A stretch of DNA of 64,000 bases, from NCBI RefSeq assembly GCF_006716315.1, contig NZ_VFOV01000001.1:1656501-1720500 (forward strand). The letters run 5' to 3'. Shown here in pieces: positions 25,647 to 34,094 of the stretch (the stretch's first letter is position 1; each line of letters begins with the position of its first letter). The notes beneath the pieces were generated by a model. The model was not told the origin of the DNA, searched no databases, and saw nothing but the letters and a program-made list of their open reading frames with translations. The position numbers were made by a program, and so were the translations under genes. Source of the DNA: Nocardioides albertanoniae. Lineage in GTDB: Bacteria > Actinomycetota > Actinomycetes > Propionibacteriales > Nocardioidaceae.

Positions 25647-27032
25647 GTGACGAGTGAGACTGGCTGGGAAGTGCACGACGAGGCCGTCAAACGACTGACG
25701 GCCTCCTACGCCGAGATCCCCGACGGGGCCCCGGTCAGACTCGCCAAACGCACCACCAACCTCTTCAGGGCCCGCGCCGAGACCAGCGCACCCGGTCTCG
25801 ACGTCTCCGGCCTCGGCGGCGTGATCGAGGTCGATCCGCAGGCGGGCACCGCCGACGTACAGGGCATGTGCACCTACGAGGACCTGGTCGACGTCACCTT
25901 GGCCTACGGGATGATCCCCTACGTCGTGCCCCAGTTGCGCACCATCACGCTCGGTGGTGCGGTGACCGGGATGGGCATCGAGGCGACCAGCTTCCGCAAC
26001 GGCATGCCCCACGAGTCGGTGCTGGAGATGGACATCCTCACCGGCACGGGTCAGGTCGTCACCGCATCGCCCGACAACGAGCACCGCGAGCTCTTCGAGA
26101 CCTTCCCCAACTCATACGGGTCCCTCGGCTACGCCACCCGGCTCAAGATCAAGCTGGAGAAGGTGCCCGGCCACGTCGCGCTGCGCCACATCCGTTTCGA
26201 CGACCCCGATCTGCTCGCGAAGACGATCGCGCAGATCACCGAGTCGGGCACGTACGACGAGGTCGCCGTCGACGCGCTCGACGGCGTCGCCTTCGAGCCG
26301 GGGGAGTACTACCTGACCCTGGCCACCTGGACCGAGCGCCCCTACGGCAACCCGTCCGACTACGGCGGTCAGCAGATCTACTACCGCTCGATCCAGGAGC
26401 GCGAGACCGACCTGCTGACGACCTACGACTACCTGTGGCGCTGGGACACCGACTGGTTCTGGTGCTCGGGCGCCTTCGGCGCGCAGAACAAGTACGTCCG
26501 CCGCCTCTGGCCGCGCCGGCTGCGCCGCTCCGACGTCTACATGAAGCTGATCGGCCTCGACCGCAGGTTCAGCATCGCCGACAGGCTCGACGCCCGCGCC
26601 GGCCGGCCGCTGCGGGAGCGGGTCATCCAGGACATCGAGGTGCCGGTGGAGAATCTCCCGGCCTTCCTGGAGTGGTTCGACGCCGAGATCGGGATGCGGC
26701 CGGTGTGGCTGTGCCCGCTGGTCTCCCGGGGCACGAAGGCCGGGGAGAAGTGGCCGACCTACCCGCTCGAGGCCCACCGCCCCTACGTCAACGTCGGCTT
26801 CTGGGGCACCGTGCACGTCGGCCCTGATGCGGTCGACGCCCCCAAGAACCGCGCGATCGAGGCGCGGGTCCACGAGCTCGGCGGGCATAAATCGCTCTAC
26901 TCCGAGGCGTTCTACGACAAGGATGTCTTCAACGCTCTCTACGACGGGGACAACCTCGCTGCCGTGAAGGCGAGGTATGACCCCGGCGACCGATTGACCG
27001 ATCTGTACAGCAAGGCGGTGAAGAGGCTGTGA
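25647..27032 (+). CDS. tmsA: FAD-binding reductase, TmsA/BfaA-like (10-methyl fatty acid synthesis)
   Basis: A 461-residue FAD-binding oxidoreductase of the DHCR24/vanillyl-alcohol-oxidase type. The FAD-binding domain shows GGVIEVDPQAGTADVQGMCTYEDLV, VVPQLRTITLGGAVTGMGIEATSFRNGMPHESV and FPNSYGSLGYATRLKI. Next to a cyclopropane-synthase-like methyltransferase this matches the mycobacterial pair that makes tuberculostearic acid: TmsB adds a methylene group to oleoyl chains and TmsA reduces it with NADPH to the 10-methyl chain. The assignment is from the pair and the family, so specificity is inferred. It overlaps the downstream gene by four bases. Confidence 0.72.
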   Translation: MTSETGWEVHDEAVKRLTASYAEIPDGAPVRLAKRTTNLFRARAETSAPGLDVSGLGGVIEVDPQAGTADVQGMCTYEDLVDVTLAYGMIPYVVPQLRTITLGGAVTGMGIEATSFRNGMPHESVLEMDILTGTGQVVTASPDNEHRELFETFPNSYGSLGYATRLKIKLEKVPGHVALRHIRFDDPDLLAKTIAQITESGTYDEVAVDALDGVAFEPGEYYLTLATWTERPYGNPSDYGGQQIYYRSIQERETDLLTTYDYLWRWDTDWFWCSGAFGAQNKYVRRLWPRRLRRSDVYMKLIGLDRRFSIADRLDARAGRPLRERVIQDIEVPVENLPAFLEWFDAEIGMRPVWLCPLVSRGTKAGEKWPTYPLEAHRPYVNVGFWGTVHVGPDAVDAPKNRAIEARVHELGGHKSLYSEAFYDKDVFNALYDGDNLAAVKARYDPGDRLTDLYSKAVKRL

Positions 27033-28387
27033 GTCAAGGCAGTCACGTTCCAGACAGCCACATTCCAGGCAGTCACGTTCCGGGCAAGAACATCGCAGGC
27101 ACCATCAACGGGCTCTTCGACGGCGGGTTGCCGATCAAGCTGACCGCCTACGACGGCAGCGTCTCGGGTGACCCGGACTCGCCGTACGGGATGGACATCC
27201 TCAACCCGCGCGGCCTGGCGTTCCTGCTGACCGCGCCGGGTGACCTCGGCCTGGCTCGTGCCTACGTCAACGGCGACATGGACCTGACCGGCATCCATCC
27301 GGGCGACCCCTACCCGCTCCTCTCGCTGGTGCTGGAGAAGACCGACTTCGCTCGGCCCAGCCCCCGCGAGCTGGTCGAGCTGGTGCGCGCGATGGGTGTG
27401 AAGAGCTTCGTGCCGCCGAAGCCGCCGCCGCAGGAGCACCTGCCGGCCTGGCGGCACCGGGCCGAGACCGTACGCCATCTCTCCGGTCGCGCGCTCGGCG
27501 CGCTGCCGTGGACGCGCCACTCGCACGAGCGCGACGCCGACGCGATCCACCACCACTACGACGTCTCCAACACCTTCTACGAGTACGTCCTCGGGCCGTC
27601 GATGACCTACACCTGCGCCCTCTACCCGGCCGACGACGCCACGCTCGAGGAGGCGCAGTTCGCCAAGTACGACCTGGTCTGCCGCAAGCTCGGGCTCGAG
27701 CCCGGGATGCGGCTGCTCGACATCGGCTGCGGCTGGGGCGGCATGGTCCGTCACGCCGCCAAGCACTACGGGGTGAAGGCGCTCGGCGTGACCCTCTCGC
27801 GCGAGCAGGCCAACTGGGCGCAGAGGGCGATCAAGGCCGACGGCCTCGACGACGTCGCCGAGGTGCGTTACTCCGACTACCGCGACGTGGCCGAGGGTGA
27901 CTTCGACGCGGTCAGCTCGATCGGGCTGACCGAGCACATCGGCGTGGCCAACTACCCGGCCTACTTCGGGTTCATCAAGGGCAAGCTCCGTGACGGCGGC
28001 CGCCTGCTCAACCACTGCATCACCCGCCCGGAGAACGTCTCCCGGGCGAGCGCAGGGGCGTTCATCGACCGCTACGTCTTCCCCGACGGCGAGCTGATCG
28101 GCTCGGGCACCATCGTGTCCGCGATCGAGAACACCGGCCTCGAGGTGCAGCACCACGAGAACATCCGGGTGCACTACGCCAAGACGCTCACCGGGTGGAA
28201 CGACAACCTGGTCGAGCACTGGGACGCGTGCGTCGACGAGGTCGGTCTCGGCACCGCCAAGGTCTGGGGTGTCTACATGGCCGGCTCTCGGATCGGTTTC
28301 GAGCGCAACAACATCCAGCTCCACCACGTGCTCGCCACCAAGACGGTGGACGGCCTCTCCGGCTACCCCCTGCGGCACACCTTCTGA
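27029..28387 (+). CDS. tmsB: Cyclopropane-fatty-acid-synthase-like methyltransferase, TmsB-like
   Basis: A 452-residue SAM-dependent methyltransferase. Core motifs are HHHYDVSNTFYEYVLGPSMTYTCALY, the SAM loop LLDIGCGWGGMVRHAA, GVTLSREQANWAQ and SIGLTEHIG, all diagnostic of the CFA-synthase family acting on unsaturated phospholipid acyl chains. The partner reductase upstream points to 10-methylene/10-methyl stearate rather than a cyclopropane product. The N-terminus is odd: three 15-bp coding repeats give GSHVP-DSHIP-GSHVP. GTG 27029 overlaps the stop of the reductase. Confidence 0.78.
   Translation: MSQGSHVPDSHIPGSHVPGKNIAGTINGLFDGGLPIKLTAYDGSVSGDPDSPYGMDILNPRGLAFLLTAPGDLGLARAYVNGDMDLTGIHPGDPYPLLSLVLEKTDFARPSPRELVELVRAMGVKSFVPPKPPPQEHLPAWRHRAETVRHLSGRALGALPWTRHSHERDADAIHHHYDVSNTFYEYVLGPSMTYTCALYPADDATLEEAQFAKYDLVCRKLGLEPGMRLLDIGCGWGGMVRHAAKHYGVKALGVTLSREQANWAQRAIKADGLDDVAEVRYSDYRDVAEGDFDAVSSIGLTEHIGVANYPAYFGFIKGKLRDGGRLLNHCITRPENVSRASAGAFIDRYVFPDGELIGSGTIVSAIENTGLEVQHHENIRVHYAKTLTGWNDNLVEHWDACVDEVGLGTAKVWGVYMAGSRIGFERNNIQLHHVLATKTVDGLSGYPLRHTF
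27038..27082 (+). repeat. Three 15-bp coding repeats at the tmsB N-terminus
   Basis: GGCAGTCACGTTCCA, GACAGCCACATTCCA and GGCAGTCACGTTCCG abut in frame, so copy-number change would add or remove five residues without a frameshift. Confidence 0.85.
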
Positions 28388-28399
28388 CGGGTCGGCATC

Positions 28400-28741
28400 T
28401 CAGGCGGCCTCCGGGCCGCCTCCGATGCCGATCTCGTTGCCGTCTGGATCGCGGAAGAGGGTCTTGCGCACCCCGTTCGCATACGTCTCCTCCGAGGCCG
28501 GCCGCAGCCCGCGATCCGCGATCGTGGCAAGACGGGCGTCGAGATCGTCGACGAAGAGGGTGAGGAACCCGTGTCCGGCGATCTCCGGCTTCTGCTCGAC
28601 ATAGACGTAACGGTGCTCGGCGGCCTCGAAGACGGCCTCGACGTCGTTCGGGTAGAACGCGACCTCGCCGAGCAGCTTCTCGTACCAGGTCACGGCGGCG
28701 GCGATGCTCGTCACCGGGATGCCCGCGAAGAGGTCGACCAT
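28400..28741 (-). CDS. VOC (glyoxalase/bleomycin-resistance fold) protein
   Basis: A 113-residue single VOC domain: LFAGIPVTSIAAAVTWYEKLLG at the start and the closing RKTLFRDPDGNEIGIGG with the metal-ligand Glu are typical. Such proteins are dioxygenases, isomerases, lyases or drug-binding proteins; the substrate is unknown. It follows the flavoprotein gene with a one-base gap on the same strand, so the two are probably an operon. Confidence 0.82.
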   Translation of the reverse strand: MVDLFAGIPVTSIAAAVTWYEKLLGEVAFYPNDVEAVFEAAEHRYVYVEQKPEIAGHGFLTLFVDDLDARLATIADRGLRPASEETYANGVRKTLFRDPDGNEIGIGGGPEAA

Positions 28742-28742
28742 G

Positions 28743-29279
28743 TCAGAACCTCCACCGGGTCGCGGCGTACGGCTCGACGCACTGGACCGCGTGCGCCGAG
28801 GTTGCCTCGAGCCGGTGGACGTGCCACGGCGCGGGGCCGGCGCTCTGGGCGCTGAACGGCGCGGTCAGGGCGTCACCCGACTCGTCGACCTCGGCCGGCC
28901 AGCCCTCGTCGTCGTGGTAGCGCCTGGCGACCCGTGCGAGCTCGTCGCCGAGCACCCGCGTCGCCCGCCCCTCGACCACGAGGTCGAACTCGCGCACCGA
29001 GAGCGAGACCGCGCAACGCGGGTCGCGGTCGAGGTTGCGACCGCGCCGCGTCGTCGGCCCGGTGACGAGGTAGAACGAGCCCTCGAACCACACCGCGCCC
29101 ACCGCGTTCACGTGCGGCCCGCCGTCGGCGTTGATCGTGCTCACCCAGGTCGTGTAGCGCCCCGGCTCCCCCTCCTGCGAGCCCGGCCCCTGGTTGAACC
29201 CCGCCTCCAGCCGCTCGCTCACCTCCTCCCAGGACATCGTCGGCGCGCCGTACATCTCAGCAAGGTTGTAGGTCTTCAT
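28743..29279 (-). CDS. Pyridoxamine 5'-phosphate oxidase-like flavoprotein
   Basis: A 178-residue split-barrel flavin/F420-binding protein: GRYTTWVSTINADGGPHVNAVGAVWFEGSFYLVTGPTTRRGRNLDRDPRCAVSL is the typical core, with GxPHvnavGaVW and the RNLxxDPR cofactor-phosphate loop. It is likely FMN- or F420-dependent; no more precise role can be given. ATG 29279 follows GAAGGAGA. A longer in-frame extension upstream would run into the promoter of the divergent siderophore-interacting gene and is rejected. Confidence 0.8.
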   Translation of the reverse strand: MKTYNLAEMYGAPTMSWEEVSERLEAGFNQGPGSQEGEPGRYTTWVSTINADGGPHVNAVGAVWFEGSFYLVTGPTTRRGRNLDRDPRCAVSLSVREFDLVVEGRATRVLGDELARVARRYHDDEGWPAEVDESGDALTAPFSAQSAGPAPWHVHRLEATSAHAVQCVEPYAATRWRF

Positions 29280-29395
29280 GGCTGTCTCCTTCGCCTGAAC
29301 AGGACTATCCACCTGCTCCACGAACGAGTCACGACCAATTCGACAATCACGGCGGGCGCCGACGCGGTGATGCGGGTGGCGGAGCCGGGCGCGGA

Positions 29396-29401
29396 TAAAC
29401 T
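29396..29401 (+). promoter_or_regulatory. Putative -10 hexamer before the siderophore-interacting protein gene
   Basis: TAAACT ends eight bases before ATG 29410 with no ribosome site in between. No IdeR box was found in this divergent region. Confidence 0.4.
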
Positions 29402-29409
29402 GCGCGACG

Positions 29410-30189
29410 ATGAGTGTCAAGGCCCAGCAGTACGCCGCGGAGGTGCTGCGGCGCGAGCAGATCACGCCCCACCTCGTCCGTCTCGTGCTCGGCGGTGCGG
29501 GGCTGGCCGGGTTCACCTCGACCGGGATCCCCGACGAGTGGGTCGGGCTGATCGTGCCGGGGCAGTTCCAGTCGCGCTACTACACGGTGCGCTCCTGGGA
29601 GGGTGGCGAGCTGACCCTCGACATCGTCGTGCACGACGTCGGTCTGGTCACCGAGTGGGCGATGCGCACCGACCCGGTCGGGCAGACGGTCACCATCACC
29701 GAGCCCAAGGGCTCCTACGCCGCCCCCGACGCCGCGCAGTGGCTGCTGCTGGTCGGCGACCTGACCGCGATGCCCGCGATGGCGCGGATCGCCGAGACGA
29801 CCACGCTGCCCACGCGGATCTGGGCCGAGGTGCCCGAGGACGTGCCCGGCTATCTTCCCGACAGCGTCGACGTCGTCTGGTCGACGTCGCCCACGGCGAC
29901 CTCCTCCGACCTGGCCGCGGCCGTGGAGAAGATCGACTGGCCCGGTGGTGACGGCTACTTCTGGATGGCGGGGGAGTCGAGCCAGATGCGGGCGATCCGC
30001 AAGCATCTGATGCGCGAGCGCAAGCTCGGTTCCCACGCCTACGACGTGATGGGCTACTGGCGCGGAGGCGGCCAGAAACGGCAGCCGCGGGCGGTCGACC
30101 CCGGACCGATCTGGCGTGAGGGCAAGGCCCAGGGGCTCACCGATGAGCAGATCTGGCAGCGATACGACGAGCAACAGGAGCGACAGTGA
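29410..30189 (+). CDS. Siderophore-interacting protein (ferric-siderophore reductase)
   Basis: A 259-residue SIP-family flavoprotein (FAD_binding_9 plus SIP). The FAD site is RYYTVRSWEGGELTLDIVVH, followed by GPA-less EPKGSYAAP, LLLVGDLTAMPAMARIAE and the C-terminal YFWMAGESSQMRAIRKHLMRE and VMGYWRGG signatures. Relatives (ViuB, YqjH) reduce ferric siderophores in the cytoplasm to release iron. No siderophore genes are in the window. It overlaps era by four bases (GTGA). Confidence 0.87.
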   Translation: MSVKAQQYAAEVLRREQITPHLVRLVLGGAGLAGFTSTGIPDEWVGLIVPGQFQSRYYTVRSWEGGELTLDIVVHDVGLVTEWAMRTDPVGQTVTITEPKGSYAAPDAAQWLLLVGDLTAMPAMARIAETTTLPTRIWAEVPEDVPGYLPDSVDVVWSTSPTATSSDLAAAVEKIDWPGGDGYFWMAGESSQMRAIRKHLMRERKLGSHAYDVMGYWRGGGQKRQPRAVDPGPIWREGKAQGLTDEQIWQRYDEQQERQ

Positions 30190-31124
30190 CCGATCCGGAG
30201 ACCCAGGCTGCATTCCGGAGCGGCTTCGTGTCGTTCGTGGGACGCCCCAACGCGGGCAAGTCCACGCTGACCAACGCGCTGGTCGGCACCAAGGTGGCGA
30301 TCACCTCCGACAAGCCGCAGACCACGCGCACCGTGGTCCGAGGCATCGTGCACCGCCCCGACGGCCAGCTGATCCTCGTCGACACCCCGGGCATCCACCG
30401 GCCGCGCACGCTCCTGGGCGAGCGGCTCAACGAGCTGGTCGAGTCCACCTGGACCGAGGTCGACGTGGTCGCGATCTGCTTCCCGGCCAACGAGAAGATC
30501 GGCCCCGGCGACCGTCGCATCGCCGAGAACGCCAACAAGCTCAAGAAGGGCATCAAACGCGTCGCGGTGGCGACCAAGACCGACCTCGCCACCCCCGAGC
30601 AGATCGGGCAGCACCTGCTCTCGATCCAGCAGCTCGGCGAGGAGCTCGGCATCGAGTGGGCGGAGATCGTGCCGGTCTCCAGCGTCGGTGACGACCAGGT
30701 CGACCTCCTCGGCGACCTGCTGATCAAGCTCCTCCCGGAGGGCCCGGCTCTCTATCCCGACGGCGAGCTCACCGACTCTCCCGAGGAGATCATCGTCGCC
30801 GAGCTGATCCGCGAGGCGGCCCTGGAGGGCGTACGCGACGAGCTGCCGCACTCCATCGCGGTCGTCGTCGAGGAGATGCGCCTGCGGGAGGACCGCCCGG
30901 AGGGCAAGCCGCTGATGGACGTGCACGCCTTCCTCTACGTCGAGCGCGACTCCCAGAAGGGCATCGTGATCGGCCACCGGGGAGCCCGGCTCAAGGACGT
31001 CGGGCAGCGGGCACGGCTGCAGATCAAGGAGCTGCTCGGCATGCCGGTCTATCTCGACCTGCACGTCAAGATCGCCAAGGACTGGCAGCGCGACCCGCGC
31101 CAGCTGCGCCGGCTGGGCTTCTGA
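30186..31124 (+). CDS. era: GTPase Era
   Basis: A 312-residue Era: P-loop GRPNAGKST at 19-27, switch with TTRTVVRGI, DTPGIHRP, and the base-specificity motif TKTD; then the KH domain (LKDVGQRARLQIKELLGMPVYLDLHVKIAKDWQRDP). Era binds the 3' end of 16S rRNA and assists 30S maturation, consistent with ybeY nearby. Unusually, two divergently transcribed units lie between cdd and era. GTG 30186 overlaps the previous stop. Confidence 0.96.
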   Translation: MTDPETQAAFRSGFVSFVGRPNAGKSTLTNALVGTKVAITSDKPQTTRTVVRGIVHRPDGQLILVDTPGIHRPRTLLGERLNELVESTWTEVDVVAICFPANEKIGPGDRRIAENANKLKKGIKRVAVATKTDLATPEQIGQHLLSIQQLGEELGIEWAEIVPVSSVGDDQVDLLGDLLIKLLPEGPALYPDGELTDSPEEIIVAELIREAALEGVRDELPHSIAVVVEEMRLREDRPEGKPLMDVHAFLYVERDSQKGIVIGHRGARLKDVGQRARLQIKELLGMPVYLDLHVKIAKDWQRDPRQLRRLGF

Positions 31125-31160
31125 GCCGGATCAGTCTGTGAGGGATCGGCCCCTGAGGGA

Positions 31161-32012
31161 TCAGGCCGGCGCCCAGCAGATGCCGTAGCTCTGCCCGCCC
31201 TGCCACTGCTCGGCGCTGGGGAACTCCCACGACCACTCGTACTTGAGCGGGTCGTCGGCGACCTCGGCGGCGGCGGCCTTGCAGTCCTCGGCGCCGGCGC
31301 GGTTGACCCTCGACTCGCCGGGGTACTTGCCCGAGCCGAGATCGATGACCGACAGGGCCCGCCAGGAGTGCTTCAGCGAGCACGGCACCCGCTTGAACGA
31401 GTCGGACTTCGGCGACGCGGTGCCGCACATCCGGAACGGCTCGGCGGTGTCGGAGTCGCCCAGCACGCCGCGCATGTTGCCCTTGAGCGTCATCAGCGCC
31501 TTGGGCCCGGCGATGCCGATGATGTCGCAGCGGAACCAGTTGGCGCCGGCCTCCGACTCCTTGATCGTCGGCGTGAACCAGACCGGTCGCAGCATCGAGA
31601 GCCGCAGGTCGTCGGCGTTGCCGCCGAGATACTTCGTGACCTTCTTCGGGCACGAGGCCGCCACCTGGGCCGCGACCTGCTCGGAGTCGACCGCGACGAG
31701 GTGGCCGTCGACGACGTTCTTCAGCCGGCCGACGGCGTACGTCTGGGTGGTGTGCTTGCCCTTGCAGCTCACCGCGGTGCCACCGGCCGTGGGGGCCAGG
31801 GCTTCGTCGTAGCTGACGTTGTAGCAGGCGCCGTCCTTGGGGGAGGGTGCGGCGGACGCCGATGCCGACGGCGGTGCCGAGGAGGGTGACGGCGCGGCGT
31901 CGGGCTCACCGCCTCCGCAGCCGGCGAGGGCCAGGGCCCCCACGATGACAAGGGCCAGAGATCCCCCGAGCGGCATCGATCGCTTCGGGCCCCGCTTCAG
32001 CGTGTCTCGCAT
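31161..32012 (-). CDS. Septum-formation-family lipoprotein (downstream paralogue)
   Basis: A 283-residue lipoprotein. Lipobox LAGC ends at Cys32, then a Pro/Ser/Ala linker and two repeats of a Cys-containing domain: 'GACYNVSYDEALAP...VSCKGKHTTQTYAVG' and 'FRMCGTASPK...VPCSLKHSWRAL'. The pattern C...V/P-C..xH matches the septum-formation domain (DUF4190-associated, Pfam Septum_form). Its start at 32012 has AAGGAG, which overlaps the stop of the paralogue upstream, so translation is coupled. Cell-surface role is unknown. Confidence 0.72.
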   Translation of the reverse strand: MRDTLKRGPKRSMPLGGSLALVIVGALALAGCGGGEPDAAPSPSSAPPSASASAAPSPKDGACYNVSYDEALAPTAGGTAVSCKGKHTTQTYAVGRLKNVVDGHLVAVDSEQVAAQVAASCPKKVTKYLGGNADDLRLSMLRPVWFTPTIKESEAGANWFRCDIIGIAGPKALMTLKGNMRGVLGDSDTAEPFRMCGTASPKSDSFKRVPCSLKHSWRALSVIDLGSGKYPGESRVNRAGAEDCKAAAAEVADDPLKYEWSWEFPSAEQWQGGQSYGICWAPA

Positions 32013-32014
32013 GC

Positions 32015-32848
32015 TCACTCCTTGGTCGCCGCCCAGCAGATCGCCCAGCGGTTGCCGGCTTTCCACTCTTTCTCTCCAAACCATGTGTACCCGTATTCGA
32101 AGCTTTCCGGGTAGCCCAGCCAGGCGTTAACCGAGCCTCGGCAGTATTGCGCCGCCTTCTTCTTGGAGTCCTCCACGCCCAGGAACTTGTCCTTGGCCTC
32201 GCCCAGCTTGATGGTCGTCACCGCGCGCATCTTGTGGGAGTCCGAGCACGGCACCTTCGGTGAGGTCACGGTCTTGCCGGTCGCGCACACCATCCAGCGG
32301 TCCTCGATGTCCTCGACCTTCTTGACCTTGAGGAGGTTGCGGGTGGTGGTCGGCAGGTCGACGTACTCCGCCCCCTGCTGGCCACCGCCGACCACGTCGC
32401 AGCGGATCCAGCGCGCGCCCTCGTCCCAGGCCTTCTCCGACGGGCCGAAGTAGACGTGGGAGAGCATCGAGCGCATCAGCAGGCTCTGGTCGGAGCCGAC
32501 GTAGTCCTCCAGCAGCTTGCGGCACTGGCTGAAGGCCCACTCGTTGACCTTCTCGTCGCCGTAGCCGGCGTCCTTGAACTCGTCGGGCAGCGGTCCGGCG
32601 CCGAAGGTCTCGGCGTTGTGCGGCTCGTCGCACGGGACGTACTTGTCGAAGTTGTAGGCCTCGGAGACGTCGTCGTGGCTGAGGTTGCGGCACTTGCCCA
32701 CCTCGGGCAGCGCGGTCGAGTCGACCTGCTTCGGGTCTTCGCCCTCTGCGGCAGCCCGATCGCCGCCGCACCCGCTCAGCGCGAGAGCGGCGAGCACCAC
32801 GATCAGAAGAGCAACGGACGTCGTACGTCGCGGGGTATGGCCGATCAC
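32015..32848 (-). CDS. Septum-formation-family lipoprotein (upstream paralogue)
   Basis: A 277-residue lipoprotein with lipobox LSGC ending at Cys27. The mature part again has two CxN...C..xHxxE/A units: 'GKCRNLSHDDVSEAYNFDKYVPCDEPHNAETFG' and 'WMVCATGKTVTSPKVPCSDSHKMRAV', and ends with GNRWAICWA, matched by GQSYGICWA in its neighbour. The pair is clearly a tandem duplication. GTG 32848 is favoured by the TAGAGT hexamer upstream; a longer frame starts at 32953. Confidence 0.72.
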   Translation of the reverse strand: MIGHTPRRTTSVALLIVVLAALALSGCGGDRAAAEGEDPKQVDSTALPEVGKCRNLSHDDVSEAYNFDKYVPCDEPHNAETFGAGPLPDEFKDAGYGDEKVNEWAFSQCRKLLEDYVGSDQSLLMRSMLSHVYFGPSEKAWDEGARWIRCDVVGGGQQGAEYVDLPTTTRNLLKVKKVEDIEDRWMVCATGKTVTSPKVPCSDSHKMRAVTTIKLGEAKDKFLGVEDSKKKAAQYCRGSVNAWLGYPESFEYGYTWFGEKEWKAGNRWAICWAATKE

Positions 32849-32856
32849 GGGGGTCG

Positions 32857-32862
32857 ACTCTA
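32857..32862 (-). promoter_or_regulatory. Putative -10 hexamer for the lipoprotein pair
   Basis: On the minus strand TAGAGT precedes the GTG at 32848 by eight bases, favouring a leaderless start there. Confidence 0.4.
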
Positions 32863-33024
32863 CTTGCGGGGGTATGCGCGAGCCGAAATCCAGTGGGACC
32901 CGTCCGCGAGAGGAGCGGGTGAGACTCGGTGCAGATTCGGGTGAGCCCGACACGGTGGAGTCGGTGGTGGCGGATGATCCGCCCCGGTCGAACCGCTCGG
33001 CCGGACGTGAGATGAGGAGACACC

Positions 33025-33420
33025 ATGAACACCGTGATCACGAGGGCGGCCATGACCGGTTTCGCCTCTGTCGCCATCGCCGGTGGCGCCCTGCTGGCAT
33101 CCGCCCCGGCAGCCCAGGCGGAGGCGGCGAAGGACGTCACCGCCCAGGCGCACGGCTGCCCCTCGGGCGCGGTCTGCGTCTACCCCGGCACCGGGTGGAA
33201 CGGCGACATGCCGGAGCACGTCTACTACTCCTACGGTGCCCACAACCTCTCCAACGAGCACGGCGACCACCGGGTCTACAACAACCAGACCGGCGGCGCG
33301 ACCGCGCGCACCTGCACGGGTTACGACGGCACCGGCGACTGCGAGGGGTTCCTGGGATCCGGCTACTACGTGGACAAGAACCTGACGGCCTACAACTCGA
33401 TCGTCCTGGTCAGGCCGTGA
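33025..33420 (+). CDS. Secreted peptidase-inhibitor I36-like protein
   Basis: A 131-residue secreted protein. A Sec signal peptide ends near APAAQA-EA (about residue 32). The mature domain carries two cysteine pairs and the crystallin-like pattern CPSGAVCVYPGTGWNGDM ... ATARTCTGYDGTGDCEGFLGSGYYVDKNLTAYNSI, as in the I36 family (Streptomyces metalloproteinase inhibitor SMI) and related cold-shock crystallin-like proteins. Protease inhibition outside the cell is possible but many family members are untested. Its ribosome site GAGGAG is good. The 3' end overlaps the convergent flavodoxin gene by 11 bases. Confidence 0.75.
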   Translation: MNTVITRAAMTGFASVAIAGGALLASAPAAQAEAAKDVTAQAHGCPSGAVCVYPGTGWNGDMPEHVYYSYGAHNLSNEHGDHRVYNNQTGGATARTCTGYDGTGDCEGFLGSGYYVDKNLTAYNSIVLVRP

Positions 33421-33901
33421 TCACTGCGGCAAGCGTCGCGCCCAGCTCATAGGCGGCCTCGACGTGCGCATCCTCGACGTCCCCCAGGACGTCGAGGATG
33501 TCGTAGGCCTGGGTCCAGTCGAGCGCGCCGACGATCGACTGCACCGAGCGGATGGCGCCGGTGGTGTCGTAGCGGCCGTGGACGTAGAGGCCGTAGGGGC
33601 GTTTGGCGGTCTCTCCCGCTGACTCACCCGCGCCCCCGGAAGGGTCGAGCGCACCACCGACGGCGAGGAACGTCGAGTCGAAGAAGTGCTTGAGCGCACC
33701 CGACATGTAGCCGAAGTTGGCGCTGGTGCCGAGCACGTAGCCGTCGGCGGCGAGGACGTCGTCGGCGGTGGCCTCCAGCGCGGGGCGTACGACGACGTCG
33801 ACGCCGTGGATCTCGGGATCGTTGGCACCCGAGACGACCGCGTCCGTCAGACGTTGCAGGGAGCGGGTGGGGGAGTGGTGGACGATCAGCAGGCTGGCCA
33901 T
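33410..33901 (-). CDS. Flavodoxin-like/NAD(P)H-dependent FMN reductase family protein
   Basis: A 163-residue flavoprotein fold: LLIVHHSPTRSLQRLTDAV with the phosphate-binding loop HHSPTRS, a middle strand AADGYVLGTSANFGYMSGALKHFFDST typical of the FMN-stacking loop, and GLYVHGRYDTTGAIRSVQSIV. It probably binds FMN and reduces a quinone or other small molecule. The start at 33901 (MASLLIV) was chosen; an extension of four residues is possible. Confidence 0.75.
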   Translation of the reverse strand: MASLLIVHHSPTRSLQRLTDAVVSGANDPEIHGVDVVVRPALEATADDVLAADGYVLGTSANFGYMSGALKHFFDSTFLAVGGALDPSGGAGESAGETAKRPYGLYVHGRYDTTGAIRSVQSIVGALDWTQAYDILDVLGDVEDAHVEAAYELGATLAAVITA

Positions 33902-34052
33902 GCTCACAGCCAACCATTGTTGTCGGCTGTGAGCACCCGTCCAGGCGTACGGCCGAGACTCGGGAGGCGCCTCTGCTCGGGCGTCTCTCGATCCGAGAAG
34001 CCGGGTGGCCGCGGGGGAGTGCGTGTAACCGTTCTGTTATGGTGACGGAGTC

Positions 34053-34094
34053 ATGTTGCGCAGCCTCCTTCTTAGCTGCCGCAGCGGGGTCTGA
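34053..34094 (+). CDS. leuL: leuA leader peptide
   Basis: A 13-codon frame MLRSLLLSCRSGV with Leu at positions 2, 5, 6 and 7, including three in a row, ends at 34094, 70 bases before leuA. Leucine-rich leaders upstream of leuA are classic attenuation peptides: stalling on Leu codons at low leucyl-tRNA changes downstream RNA folding. Too short to be found by length, but the codon content and position are convincing. Confidence 0.72.
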   Translation: MLRSLLLSCRSGV

